Source: Spirosoma fluviale (lineage in GTDB: Bacteria; Bacteroidota; Bacteroidia; Cytophagales; Flexibacteraceae). Taken from it: a stretch of 36,892 nt of DNA. Shown piece after piece: positions 1-8,704 of this stretch (position 1 is its first letter; each line of letters opens with the position of its first letter). Under the pieces are notes generated by a model, which was given only the letters and a program-made list of their open reading frames with translations, did not search any database and was not told the DNA's origin. The stretch is taken from positions 1 through 36,892 of the forward strand of contig CAMCXM010000016.1 in NCBI GenBank assembly GCA_945883425.1. The letters run 5' to 3'. Made by a program: the position numbers and the translations under genes.

Positions 1-441
1 GGCCTCCGACAAACCGAAACGTCGCTGAAACTGGTCCAGCTCCAATGTTTTGTCGCCCACCACTTCGGAGAGTCGACCCGAAACGGCCAGGTTCTGAAAA
101 TCCATCTGCCAGAGCCGGTGCTGAGCCGTGATGAAGCCTTGCCCGAAAAACAGATCTCTTTGCGAAACGGCAGAAATATGGGGAATCAAATCCTGATCCA
201 GTTCAATGGAAATCTGACCATCCCGTCCTTTCAACGTGTAGGTTCCGGGTTTCTGGTATTCCTGAAACGTAATCTGCCAGGCGCCTTCAAACGGACTTAA
301 AAATCGGGCAATGGGTGGTGTGAGTCCCCACCGAAAATGCAAAGCGACCACCATTCCGGACAGGACCATCAACCAGAAAAGCCAGGCCCAGGAGCGCTTT
401 TTTCGGGCTGTGGAAGGATGGAAAGAGCCTAATTTTGCCAT
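1..441 (-). CDS. Penicillin acylase-family protein, N-terminal part (runs off window)
   Basis: The gene is open from an ATG at 441 to the window edge (147 codons, no stop). After a basic N-terminus there is one hydrophobic segment (about residues 18-36, signal anchor or signal peptide). The Ntn-hydrolase penicillin amidase signature follows: DLIPHISAVSQRDLFFGQGF, then TAQHRLWQMDFQNLAVSGRL and SEVVG. In this family (penicillin G acylase, acyl-homoserine lactone acylases) that stretch is the start of the alpha subunit of a secreted precursor that cleaves itself at a catalytic serine. That serine lies outside the window, so activity and substrate cannot be judged. The start is 15 bp after the wecB stop, which suggests cotranscription. 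Assignment rests on the motif match; substrate is unknown. Confidence 0.88.
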   Translation of the reverse strand, partial: MAKLGSFHPSTARKKRSWAWLFWLMVLSGMVVALHFRWGLTPPIARFLSPFEGAWQITFQEYQKPGTYTLKGRDGQISIELDQDLIPHISAVSQRDLFFGQGFITAQHRLWQMDFQNLAVSGRLSEVVGDKTLELDQFQRRFGLSEA

Positions 442-456
442 GTTGTGGAGGTGTGA

Positions 457-1638
457 CTACGTTCCGCAATTTGCAGAATCCTTTTGTCTCTTCAGCATTC
501 TGAGAATCTCCCCACAAATAAATTCTGCACTTTTTCCATCCCCATAAAATCCATCCGGAGCCGGATAATCTGTGCTGGAGAAAAATGCAACCGCTTCCTG
601 CATTTTCTTTTCATCTGCGTCTACGAGAATAGCTGCACCGGACTGAACCAGCTCAACCCACTCTGTTTCCGGACGGAGAACAAGACATGGCTTCCTATAG
701 AAATACGCTTCCTTCTGAACGCCTCCCGAATCGGTCATAATTAAGGAACAGCGAGCTTCCAGCAACACCATCTGTAAATAGGATGCCGGAGGAAGAATAC
801 GAATGTTCCGAGAGGGAAGGTCAGCAAAAAAAGCATCCGTTTCTGCGAACTGTTGAATCATTTTCAAGGTCCTTGGATGCAGTGGAAGAAAAACCGGCTG
901 ATTCAAAAATTCTGAGGCGTTGCTCAAACCAGTGAGCAGAGATTTCAATCGCTTCGAATCGTCGGTATTGGCATTCCGGTGAATGGTGGCGAGGATAAAG
1001 CCATTATTGGCATCAAGCGTATGGAACCAATCTTTCGCTTTTTCTTCTGCCAGTTTGCGGAAATAAAGGGCATTGTCGTACATCACATCGCCAGAGTGAA
1101 CAACAAGCGGATGATTTGCATCTACCTGATCGCCTTCCTTTTGACTGAACCCTTCTTTTTTAAGGTTATCAACCCCTGTTTGAGTTGGGGTAAACAACAT
1201 GGTCGAAACATGATCTGTGAGAATACGGTTGATTTCTTCGGGCATCGACTTGTTAAAACTTCGGAGACCGGCTTCCACATGCACAACGGGAATCAGTATT
1301 TTAGAAGCAGCGAGGGCGCCGGCGAGTGTTGAATTGGTGTCACCATAAACCAGAACCAAATCCGGTTTTTCCGTTTGAAACAATGTTTCAAGGGCTGTCA
1401 TCATAGCGGCAGTCTGGGCTCCATGACTGGCTGAGCCTACATGAAGATGAAAAGCAGGTTTGGGGATTTCCAGTTCCTCAAAAAAAACATCGCTCATATC
1501 GGAGTCGTAATGCTGGCCGGTATGAACAATGAACTCAGTAAGCTCGTTGGAATAAACAGTACGGATGGCTCTGCTTACGGCAGCGGCTTTAATAAACTGA
1601 GGCCGGGCCCCGACAATCGTAAAAATAGTAAATGGCAC
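457..1638 (-). CDS. wecB: UDP-N-acetylglucosamine 2-epimerase (non-hydrolysing)
   Basis: This 393-residue protein has the family's usual length. It interconverts UDP-GlcNAc and UDP-ManNAc in the cytoplasm, feeding ManNAc-type sugars into surface polysaccharide. Visible motifs are GARPQFIK (residues 10-17), HTGQHYD (39-45), YGDTNST (98-104), HVEAGLRS with MPEEINR (120-138), LPLHPRT near 251-257, and the nucleotide-binding block TDSGGVQKEA (302-311) followed by RPETEWVE (322-329). All expected substrate-contact regions are present, so the enzyme looks intact. It lies about 106 bp after rnc on the same strand and just before the penicillin acylase-family gene. No other polysaccharide gene is nearby, so the end product cannot be named. 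Confidence 0.96.
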   Translation of the reverse strand: MPFTIFTIVGARPQFIKAAAVSRAIRTVYSNELTEFIVHTGQHYDSDMSDVFFEELEIPKPAFHLHVGSASHGAQTAAMMTALETLFQTEKPDLVLVYGDTNSTLAGALAASKILIPVVHVEAGLRSFNKSMPEEINRILTDHVSTMLFTPTQTGVDNLKKEGFSQKEGDQVDANHPLVVHSGDVMYDNALYFRKLAEEKAKDWFHTLDANNGFILATIHRNANTDDSKRLKSLLTGLSNASEFLNQPVFLPLHPRTLKMIQQFAETDAFFADLPSRNIRILPPASYLQMVLLEARCSLIMTDSGGVQKEAYFYRKPCLVLRPETEWVELVQSGAAILVDADEKKMQEAVAFFSSTDYPAPDGFYGDGKSAEFICGEILRMLKRQKDSANCGT

Positions 1639-1744
1639 GTGTGCGAATAAATTAACAGCTTCAAAGATGGTGGAAACTTTGGAGGAGAAGGCTGATGAAT
1701 CAAGGAAATTACTCCTTCAGGACGGAATCTCTACTACTAAGAGC

Positions 1745-2530
1745 CTACTTGATGGCTTTCAGGGCATCTTCAGCTGCCGCCTGTTCGGCTTTCTTTTTAC
1801 TCATCCCTTTGCCTTTTCCCATTACTTGACCGTCGACCACTACTTCTGCCACGAACTCTTTGTAATGAGATGCTCCTTTTTCATCTATGATCTCAAAACT
1901 CACTTTCTTGTTTTGACGCTGAGCCCATTCAATCACCTGACTCTTGAAATTGACATTTTGTTCAACCATTATGTCAAGGTCGACATGTGGCGAAATGAGC
2001 TTTTTCAGAACAAAATCTTTGCATTTTGAAAAGCCATGATCCAGAAAAACGGCGGCTACAAGGGCTTCCATTGCATCACCATGCATAGAGGAACGAGCCA
2101 GTTGACTGCTTCTCTGGCGTTTATCGTGGTCAATGAGCGTAGACAATCCGATTTTACGAGCGAGAGTAGCCAGGTGTTCACCATTGACCATCCGACTTCG
2201 TATTTCGGTTAGGAATCCTTCTTCTTTGTAGGGAAACTTTTTAAAGAGAAATTCGGCTACGATGCAACCGAGAACGGCATCACCCAGATATTCGAGCCTC
2301 TCATTGTGATCCTTTACTTTCTGGGCAGCCGAGGAATGTTTGGTTGCCAGACGGTAAAGTTCGAGGTTTCCGGGTCTGAGTCCCGTCAGTAAATGAACAG
2401 CTTTTGAGAATTCTTTGTCCCCAGGTTTTGAGGAAGAAAAAAATGGAAATAATTGGGATACGAACTGTATCAAATCAATCCATCTTTTTGAAGATGACGG
2501 CGGCATTGTGGCCCCCGAAACCGAAACCAT
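1745..2530 (-). CDS. rnc: Ribonuclease III
   Basis: This is the double-strand RNA endonuclease for rRNA and mRNA processing. The RNase III signature ERLEYLGDAVLG is present, the second metal-binding region GDAMEALVAAVFLDHGF contains the catalytic Glu, and a C-terminal double-stranded-RNA-binding domain runs from about NVNFKSQVIEWAQ to the end, with GKGMSKKKAEQAAA as its last helix. The first ATG (2530) overlaps the 3' end of fabF by 56 bp, and the first 13 or so residues are only the other-frame reading of conserved FabF sequence. The true start is therefore probably ATG 2506 or TTG 2473, just past the fabF stop. The gene order acpP-fabF-rnc is a common conserved block in bacteria. Confidence 0.95.
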   Translation of the reverse strand: MVSVSGATMPPSSSKRWIDLIQFVSQLFPFFSSSKPGDKEFSKAVHLLTGLRPGNLELYRLATKHSSAAQKVKDHNERLEYLGDAVLGCIVAEFLFKKFPYKEEGFLTEIRSRMVNGEHLATLARKIGLSTLIDHDKRQRSSQLARSSMHGDAMEALVAAVFLDHGFSKCKDFVLKKLISPHVDLDIMVEQNVNFKSQVIEWAQRQNKKVSFEIIDEKGASHYKEFVAEVVVDGQVMGKGKGMSKKKAEQAAAEDALKAIK

Positions 2531-3725
2531 TGCTCATGGCATACCGGATGGTACGTTTCTGGGCATGATTTGGGGTCAGATTGAATCGTGGATCAATGCT
2601 TTCGTCAAGCTCGTCCAGATTGATGGTGGGCGGAACGATCTGTTGGTCGACCGCCATGATGCAGGCTGCAGCTTCTACTGCGCCGGCAGCTCCAAGTAAA
2701 TGACCGTGCATAGATTTGGTCGATGAAATATTCATCGCAAATGCATGATCGCCAAATACTTCATGGATCGCATTTAATTCAAGCGGATCACCAAGAGGAG
2801 TTGATGTTCCATGGGTATTGATGTAATCAATTGCCTCCGGTTCCAGATTGGCATCCCGCAAAGCATCTTTGAGCATCAATAAAAATCCAAGTCCTTCCGG
2901 ATGTGGGGCAGTAATGTGATGCGCATCCGAAGACATTCCGCCTCCGACTACTTCACAATAAATATGAGCTCCTCTTTTAACGGCGTGCTCATATTCTTCT
3001 AATACGATAGCGGCACTTCCTTCACCAAGGACAAAACCATCACGATTCTTATCGTATGGCCTGGAAGCTTTTTCGGGTTCCTCGTTGCGCTCAGACATAG
3101 CCTTTAACGCATTGAACCCACCTACTCCTGCAATGGTGACAGCTGCTTCTGAACCTCCGGTTATGCACACTTCCATTCGTCCGGTACGGAGATAAGTGAA
3201 TGCATCAATGATGGCGTTGTTGGAAGAAGCACATGCCGAAACCGTACAATAGTTAGGTCCTCTGAAACCATGACGCATGGAAATAAGTCCGGCACTGGAA
3301 TCCACAATCATTTTCGGTATGAAAAAGGGATTGAATCTTGGAGTACCGTCGCCGGAACCAAAATTCAATACCTCTTCCTGAAACGTCAGCAAGCCTCCAA
3401 TTCCGGAGCCCCAAATAACGCCCACTCTGTTAAAATCGACTGTTTCTTTGTTCAGCCCAGCATCTGCAACCGCTTCATCAGTGGTGGCAATGGCGTAATG
3501 AACAAACGGATCCATTTTCCGGGCTTCTTTCCGGTCAAGATATTTTCCCGGATCGAAATCTTTTACCTCACATGCAAACCGGGTTCTGAATTTAGAAGCA
3601 TCGAACCGAGTAATCGGACCGGCGCCACTTTTTCCGGAGATAAGTGCGTTCCAATGATCCTGTGCGCTGTTTCCTAATGGAGTAAGCGCCCCAAGGCCCG
3701 TTACGACAACTCTCTTAAATTGCAT
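2475..3725 (-). CDS. fabF: Beta-ketoacyl-ACP synthase II
   Basis: The protein has 416 residues, normal for KAS II. It condenses malonyl-ACP with acyl-ACP in each elongation round of type II fatty acid synthesis. The catalytic residues are visible: nucleophile Cys165 in TVSACASS, His305 in NTHGTSTPLGD, and Lys337 and His342 in TKSMHGHLLGAAG. The C-terminal NGFGFGGHNA loop (399-408) is intact. Its start is 24 bp after the acpP stop, so the two are very likely cotranscribed and the product uses the neighbouring carrier protein. Nothing suggests a polyketide-type variant. Confidence 0.97.
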   Translation of the reverse strand: MQFKRVVVTGLGALTPLGNSAQDHWNALISGKSGAGPITRFDASKFRTRFACEVKDFDPGKYLDRKEARKMDPFVHYAIATTDEAVADAGLNKETVDFNRVGVIWGSGIGGLLTFQEEVLNFGSGDGTPRFNPFFIPKMIVDSSAGLISMRHGFRGPNYCTVSACASSNNAIIDAFTYLRTGRMEVCITGGSEAAVTIAGVGGFNALKAMSERNEEPEKASRPYDKNRDGFVLGEGSAAIVLEEYEHAVKRGAHIYCEVVGGGMSSDAHHITAPHPEGLGFLLMLKDALRDANLEPEAIDYINTHGTSTPLGDPLELNAIHEVFGDHAFAMNISSTKSMHGHLLGAAGAVEAAACIMAVDQQIVPPTINLDELDESIDPRFNLTPNHAQKRTIRYAMSNGFGFGGHNAAVIFKKMD

Positions 3726-3749
3726 ATCAGATAAAGATAATCTGGAAAA

Positions 3750-3986
3750 TTATTTGGTATTCGCTTCGAGGTAGCTGATCGCTTGTCCTACAGTAAGGAT
3801 GTTTTCAGCCTGATCGTCAGGAATAGAGATACCGAATTCTTTTTCGAATTCCATGATAAGCTCCACAGTATCCAGAGAATCGGCTCCTAAATCGTTGGTG
3901 AAAGATGCTTCGTTCACTACTTCTGATTCTTCAACACCCAATTTTTCGATGATGATAGCTTTTACTTTGCTAGCAATTTCTGACAT
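3750..3986 (-). CDS. acpP: Acyl carrier protein
   Basis: This 78-residue acidic protein carries the phosphopantetheine attachment motif [15 protein letters not shown], with Ser37 as the modified serine. It holds growing acyl chains in fatty acid synthesis and also serves lipid A and phospholipid acyltransferases. It lies directly upstream of fabF. The 83-bp gap to ribH upstream holds a plausible Bacteroidota promoter (see 4009-4046), so acpP-fabF-rnc may have its own transcript. Confidence 0.98.
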   Translation of the reverse strand: MSEIASKVKAIIIEKLGVEESEVVNEASFTNDLGADSLDTVELIMEFEKEFGISIPDDQAENILTVGQAISYLEANTK

Positions 3987-4008
3987 TGTTGTACAGTTAC
4001 TTGTTTAA

Positions 4009-4046
4009 TAAGGCCGCAAAGAAATAGGATTCAGCCTAATTATTCC
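4009..4046 (-). promoter_or_regulatory. Possible Bacteroidota-type promoter for acpP-fabF
   Basis: On the minus strand a TTTTTTGG tract (TTTG-type -33 box) is followed after about 21 nt by TTTCTTTGCGGCC, a partial match to the TAnnTTTG -7 element of Bacteroidota primary sigma factor promoters. The match is imperfect (TA replaced by TT). The distance to the acpP ATG is about 25 nt. This is an inference from a weak match. Confidence 0.3.
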
Positions 4047-4069
4047 AAAAAATTAAATACGAAAAGAAT

Positions 4070-4561
4070 TTAAGCTTCCAGAACGTTGAAATTCAACATC
4101 TTGACAAGAGTTGCGGCGGCCTCTGTTCCTTTGTTCCCATGCTTCCCGCCTGCTCTGTCCAGTGCCTGTTCCTGATTGAGTGTCGTCAAAACACCGAAAA
4201 TGACCGGCTTACCGCTTCGGACATTGAGTTCAGCAATACCGGAAGCAACTGCCTGTGAGATAAAAGTAAAGTGTGGTGTCTCTCCCTGAATCACACAACC
4301 TACCACAATAACACCGTCAACATCTTCTTTTTCCAGCATGTAGGAAGCACCATAGATCAATTCAAAACTACCTGGAACCTGACGAACTACAAGATTTGAA
4401 TCATCAAACCCATATTTCTTCAAAAACGCTACCGCTCCGTCTCGCATGGCGAAGGTCACTTCTTCATTCCATTCTGCGGTGATGACAGCCACCCGTTTTC
4501 CTGTTACTGGCCTAAGACCATCTGTTCTGAAATTATCCAGATTCTTATGAACACTTGACAT
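4070..4561 (-). CDS. ribH: 6,7-dimethyl-8-ribityllumazine synthase
   Basis: The protein has 163 residues, the normal size for lumazine synthase. It condenses 5-amino-6-ribitylamino-uracil with 3,4-dihydroxy-2-butanone 4-phosphate, the penultimate step of riboflavin synthesis. Motifs seen are AEWNEE (29-34, aromatic ring-stacking residue Trp31), VPGSFELIYGA (62-72), CVIQGETPHF (89-98, phosphate loop and catalytic His98), FGVLTT (122-127) and GGKHGNKGTEAA (138-149). The start lies 9 bp after the stop of the ABC ATPase gene, so translation is probably coupled. No FMN riboswitch is seen upstream and no other rib gene is in the window. Confidence 0.97.
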   Translation of the reverse strand: MSSVHKNLDNFRTDGLRPVTGKRVAVITAEWNEEVTFAMRDGAVAFLKKYGFDDSNLVVRQVPGSFELIYGASYMLEKEDVDGVIVVGCVIQGETPHFTFISQAVASGIAELNVRSGKPVIFGVLTTLNQEQALDRAGGKHGNKGTEAAATLVKMLNFNVLEA

Positions 4562-4570
4562 ACTGAAAAA

Positions 4571-5434
4571 CTATCCGTTGATATGGTAGAAATACACCTC
4601 TTCCAGACCTGCTTCCACTGGAAGGAATCCATCACCCGGATGCGAATCTGCGTACACAAACAACTGCGGCTTTCCTCCCATCAATCGGGAATTCAGGACC
4701 CGGAAACTGCGACTGTATTCTTCCAGAGCTGCTTTCTCGACAATCCGACTGAAAATTTTTCCTTCCAGAGCCGACAACGTTTCCTGCGGCTTGCCATTGG
4801 CCACCACACTTCCTTTGTTGATGATGGCCATGTCGTTGCAGAGATTGCTCACATCCTCCACAATGTGGGTTGACAAAATCACGACGGTTGTTTCCCCGAT
4901 TTCACTCAATAAATTATGGAAGCGATTACGCTCCGCAGGATCGAGTCCGGCAGTGGGTTCATCCACAATAATAAGACGGGGCTTACCTAATAAAGCCTGT
5001 GCAATACCAAATCGCTGCTTCATCCCACCGGAATATGTGCCCAGGTTTTTCTTCCTAACATCATAGAGATTGGTTTTATGAAGAAGAAAATTGACCCATT
5101 CTTTTCTGGCTCCGGCATCGGTCATCCCTTTCAGAACAGCCAGGTGTGTAAGCAATTCTTCGGCAGATACTTTGGGATAAACACCAAATTCCTGAGGAAG
5201 GTACCCCAGAATTTTGCGCAACTCCTGAGGCTGGGCCAGGATGTCTATGTTGTCGAACCGAAGTGTTCCTTCATCAGGTAACTGCAATGTGGCAATGGTC
5301 CGCATCAGGGAGGATTTCCCGGCGCCATTTGGCCCAAGAAGGCCGAACATTCCAGGTTTGATTTGTAAGGTGATGTTGTTGATGGCTTTCACCCCATTGC
5401 TGTAGGTCTTCGATAGATTTTGAATGTCCAGCAT
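4571..5434 (-). CDS. ABC transporter ATP-binding protein, permease not adjacent
   Basis: This 287-residue ATPase resembles DrrA/CcmA-type subunits of ABC-2 exporters. It has Walker A GPNGAGKS (34-41), Q-loop Gln81 in LPQEFG, signature TYSGGMKQR (133-141), Walker B LIIVDEP (154-160), D-loop GLDP (163-166) and switch His190. The C-terminal 70 or so residues are a variable extension. Its partner permease is normally encoded next to it, but both neighbours here are something else: an outer-membrane barrel gene upstream (5-bp gap) and ribH downstream. The membrane partner must be elsewhere or the ATPase has another role. Substrate unknown. Confidence 0.9.
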   Translation of the reverse strand: MLDIQNLSKTYSNGVKAINNITLQIKPGMFGLLGPNGAGKSSLMRTIATLQLPDEGTLRFDNIDILAQPQELRKILGYLPQEFGVYPKVSAEELLTHLAVLKGMTDAGARKEWVNFLLHKTNLYDVRKKNLGTYSGGMKQRFGIAQALLGKPRLIIVDEPTAGLDPAERNRFHNLLSEIGETTVVILSTHIVEDVSNLCNDMAIINKGSVVANGKPQETLSALEGKIFSRIVEKAALEEYSRSFRVLNSRLMGGKPQLFVYADSHPGDGFLPVEAGLEEVYFYHING

Positions 5435-5439
5435 TTGCG

Positions 5440-6576
5440 TTACAGATTTGATTTTTTTGATTTCCAGATTTGACCGCGGTAATTAATGTAAAAGCCGTGA
5501 TTGAACTCCCAGATTTTATTTCTGAGGTCATAATATGGTTCAATCCGGCTGGTTATCCAGATATCCGGTCCGATTTTATATTCTGACATCCACCGGATCA
5601 GAAGCAAGGAACGACTGCTTTCCTGGTATCCCGGTGTATGCATGCTGGACGATACCGTCCGGTATAATCTTCCTCCCTGGTAAGAAGGGAATCCTGTGCT
5701 TTCCCAATAACTGAACATGAGCACACCTATTTTGGTGTTCAGCGAGAGATTGAGGTAGGGAGACAATGTCTTCTTATAACTGAAAGCATCGAAAAATGAA
5801 TAATCCAGAAATCCGACCGCAAATGCCTGAAGGTCGATCGTTTTCAGAAATCCATGTTCGGATATTTTGTATCGAAGAGTGGCACCCGGAGCGGCATGAA
5901 ACCAGGTTATCAGTGGCTTATCAACGGTATCAATTTGACCTCCTTTGTGATACGCTGTGCCTTGAAATGAAAGTGTGGAAGAAAACCCTGATCCCATTTC
6001 AAACTTTCTCAACACATGCAATCCACCCGATACTTCTTCCTGTTTATTGCTTTGCGGATAAATCATGGTCCGCCAGTCAATCCAGGCATCGCAAAAAGAG
6101 GACGGTGTGGCATATTTCCATTGCAATCCGTATTCCAGACGGCGGTTTAGCTGATTTTCAAAATCGTACAATGGTTCTATCAATTTATGCTGCAAACCTC
6201 CTTCCAGCGTCCCCATCATAATTTTATGTCTTCCTGTCTGATAAAGAAACCGCATCACTGGTTCGATGGATTGAAATCCCTTGGCGCCATAATCTTTCCA
6301 GATAAATCCTCCTCCTTCCAGACTCACTTTATCGGTTGCCTGATACCGGACGGTGGGAATCAAGTGGAACCCATATAAAGTATAGCCGTCTGTGATCTTA
6401 TTAAAGTACTCATAGTTGCGGGTAAAGTTGAGATGATCGAGCCGAATATCAAACTGACCTGGTTCTAACGACGAGACAGAATCCGAATAAAAAACATGAT
6501 TGTCGACCTGTGCGAAACCGATGGAAGAAAACCAGCACCAGAATCCAAATGACAACCAACCAATCTGCTTTTTCAT
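5440..6576 (-). CDS. Predicted outer-membrane beta-barrel protein
   Basis: The likely start is the ATG at 6576, right after the stop of the PorE-like gene at 6578. An in-frame ATG at 6681 would overlap that gene by about 100 bp. From 6576 the protein has 378 residues with a clear signal peptide (MKKQIGWLSFGFWCWFSSIG, cleavage after FAQ). The rest is rich in alternating aromatic and polar residues and Gly/Tyr/Trp turns, as in a beta-barrel, for example SLEGGGFIWKDYG and RLEYGLQWKYATPSSF. It lacks the PorP/SprF N-terminal motif. I do not recognise a named family. Tight coupling to the OmpA-like gene suggests that the two act together in the outer membrane. Confidence 0.75.
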   Translation of the reverse strand: MKKQIGWLSFGFWCWFSSIGFAQVDNHVFYSDSVSSLEPGQFDIRLDHLNFTRNYEYFNKITDGYTLYGFHLIPTVRYQATDKVSLEGGGFIWKDYGAKGFQSIEPVMRFLYQTGRHKIMMGTLEGGLQHKLIEPLYDFENQLNRRLEYGLQWKYATPSSFCDAWIDWRTMIYPQSNKQEEVSGGLHVLRKFEMGSGFSSTLSFQGTAYHKGGQIDTVDKPLITWFHAAPGATLRYKISEHGFLKTIDLQAFAVGFLDYSFFDAFSYKKTLSPYLNLSLNTKIGVLMFSYWESTGFPSYQGGRLYRTVSSSMHTPGYQESSRSLLLIRWMSEYKIGPDIWITSRIEPYYDLRNKIWEFNHGFYINYRGQIWKSKKSNL

Positions 6577-6577
6577 T

Positions 6578-8410
6578 CTACTGGAAAGATAAGATACGGA
6601 ATTCCATCCGTCGGTTTTGCTGCCTGCTTCGTTCCGTTTTGTTGTCGGTGATGGGTTTTGTGCTGCCATATCCTTTGGCAATTACCCGGGTGGATTTGAT
6701 ACCGGTTGTGACCAGATAATCGACGACTGCATGGGCTCTGTTTTCAGAAAGCTTCTGAAGAATATCTTCCGGTCCGCCTGGATCCAAATGGCCGGCAATC
6801 TCCACAACCAATCCCGGATTTTGCCTCATTATGGACAGTATCCGCATCAGTTCTTTGCTGGATTCTTTCCGTAAACTGCTTTTTCCATTGTCGAAAAACA
6901 GGTTATTGAGAACAAGTGTGACACCTGGTAACAGCTTTTGCATACGGATGTCACGACTCAGTTCGTTGTACGTTTCCTGGTCTTTGAGATTCACCAGATC
7001 AGAATAAAAAAGATAGCCTTCCTTTTCCACCAACACCGAATAGGATTTACCCGATTGCAACATGGTGACAAACGTTCCGGTTTCGGGATGTGCTTTCAGC
7101 TTGGCGACGGTTTGCCCGCTCTCTGTTTCCGTGATCAACACGCTGGCATCAATCGGAAGGCCGGACGTTTCCGAAACGGTTCCTTTAAACAAAGCCAGCT
7201 GAGGCGTTTTCCCGATCGACATCCGGATGGAATACAGATCCTGTCCGCCAAAACCGCCGTCTCTTCCCGAGCTGTAGAAAGCCGTTTTTTCATCCGGAAG
7301 GAGCATGAAATAAAGATCATCGGATGCCGAATTGATGGGATATCCAATGTTCTCCGGATCGGCCCCCGTTTCACCATAAGGCACTTTGAATATGTCGAAT
7401 CCGCCCATGGTGCCGTGTCCTTTGGAGCTGAAATACAGATACTTTCCATCGGCATCCAACCAGGGAGATTCTTCATCCGCGGCAGAATTAATGTAGGCTC
7501 CCGGACGTATAGGTTTGGACCAGCCCTTCGGTGTCTTATTGCAAACATAAATGTCTTTACTGCCCGCCCGGTCTGACACAAAAAACAAGCGTTTCCCATC
7601 GGCGGATAAACTGAGTGACGATTCAGCTTTTGGCGAATTGTATGGAAACGCTTTTGGCTTCGACCAGGAACCGTCCTTAAATTCGGAATAAAAAATATCT
7701 CCCTTTTGTTGGGGGCGAATGAAATAGAGGGTTTGTCCATCCGGAGAAATGCCGGCACAAGTGGAACCCTCATCCGAATTCACCGGACCCGGTAAAGGAA
7801 TGGCCTTTTCCCATCCTGTTTTATTGAAGCTCTGATAGATTTCGTCTTTTGCAGGGTTTTCTTCCGATGCATCCCCTCTGGTAAAAAACAACTGCATAAA
7901 ATCTGCCGTCACCAATGGATGGGATTCATGCGCCAGACTGTTTATCTTATCTCCCGGATTTGATATTTTAACTTCCAGCGGTTTGCTTTTCAGTTCCTGT
8001 CCGGTTCTGCATTCGAGCAATTTTCCGGGCAGAACTTTTTTGAATTTGCCACCTGGCTTACACTTCTCAAAAGTTTCAATGGCATCTTCAAACTGATGTG
8101 ATTTCTGATAAGCGTCGCCCAAAGCAAAATACATATCCTCGGTTGGATTTTCACTTTTTTCAATGGACTGGTTAAGAAATAAGGTGGCGAGCTTGAACTT
8201 GTGTTCAGCCACAAACAACTTACCTGTTAAGAATATCGCTCTTTGGTTACCGGGATTGGTTTTCACCAGATCATTCAGAATCCGGTATGCTTCCTGTGTT
8301 TTTCCCAAACCAATTAGCTTTTCCGCTTTTTCTAAACGGGCATCTTCCTGAGCCATAACGCTGTAGAAGCTACCCATCCAACCTAAAAGCAGTATAAAAA
8401 TAAACCTCAT
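6578..8410 (-). CDS. PorE-like protein: TPR, PD40 propeller, CRD and OmpA domains
   Basis: From the ATG at 8410 (better than an in-frame ATG at 8446, as it gives a clean signal peptide ending in YSVMAQ) the protein has 610 residues. Domain order is TPR-like helices (about 22-135), WD40-like PD40 repeats (about 155-395, with repeated SPDGQTLYFI, SADGKRLFFVSD, DADGKYLYFSSKG and DEKTAFYSSGRDG), a carboxypeptidase regulatory-like domain (about 405-480) and a C-terminal OmpA domain (about 490-608: GHLDPGG, LSENRAHAV, NRRMEF). This architecture is that of PorE, which tethers type IX secretion components to peptidoglycan, but many Bacteroidota carry paralogues. No por/gld genes are nearby, so a general cell-wall anchor for the adjacent barrel is as likely. 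Confidence 0.88.
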   Translation of the reverse strand: MRFIFILLLGWMGSFYSVMAQEDARLEKAEKLIGLGKTQEAYRILNDLVKTNPGNQRAIFLTGKLFVAEHKFKLATLFLNQSIEKSENPTEDMYFALGDAYQKSHQFEDAIETFEKCKPGGKFKKVLPGKLLECRTGQELKSKPLEVKISNPGDKINSLAHESHPLVTADFMQLFFTRGDASEENPAKDEIYQSFNKTGWEKAIPLPGPVNSDEGSTCAGISPDGQTLYFIRPQQKGDIFYSEFKDGSWSKPKAFPYNSPKAESSLSLSADGKRLFFVSDRAGSKDIYVCNKTPKGWSKPIRPGAYINSAADEESPWLDADGKYLYFSSKGHGTMGGFDIFKVPYGETGADPENIGYPINSASDDLYFMLLPDEKTAFYSSGRDGGFGGQDLYSIRMSIGKTPQLALFKGTVSETSGLPIDASVLITETESGQTVAKLKAHPETGTFVTMLQSGKSYSVLVEKEGYLFYSDLVNLKDQETYNELSRDIRMQKLLPGVTLVLNNLFFDNGKSSLRKESSKELMRILSIMRQNPGLVVEIAGHLDPGGPEDILQKLSENRAHAVVDYLVTTGIKSTRVIAKGYGSTKPITDNKTERSRQQNRRMEFRILSFQ

Positions 8411-8631
8411 TCCAATTGTTTGCGTTCGTTCGGAGGCCCTAAACACAAGTCTCCGAATTGTAAAAAAGAGGGCGAATTTGGCATTTATCTCCCAACCTGA
8501 AAGCTATTTTTTTGAAGAAGCCTCATTTTCAGGGATTAATGGATCAATTCCTTCGTTGGAACGATTGGTCATCATTTCAGAGAATGTGATCATCATCCAC
8601 TATTCACCTGAGTTAAAAAATAGCCATGCCC

Positions 8632-8667
8632 GAAAACAAAATCGCCACCCGGGTTTCGGATGGCGAT
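8632..8667 (-). terminator. Intrinsic terminator after the lipoprotein gene
   Basis: Read on the minus strand, a 7-bp stem ATCGCCA/TGGCGAT, with further CCG/CGG pairing inside, is followed by TTTTGTTTT. It lies 37 bp after the stop of the lipoprotein gene at 8705. Confidence 0.75.
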
Positions 8668-8704
8668 GAAAGTATACTGCGTCTGAAAGGACGGTATCGG
8701 TTTA

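Noticed and set aside
3987-4069. FMN riboswitch near ribH
   Set aside because: The conserved RFN element sequences are absent here and upstream of ribH, where the gap is only 9 bp.
7135-7773. Long open frame on the same strand inside the PorE-like gene
   Set aside because: It is an out-of-frame reading of the PD40 propeller region; the main frame has clear domain motifs.
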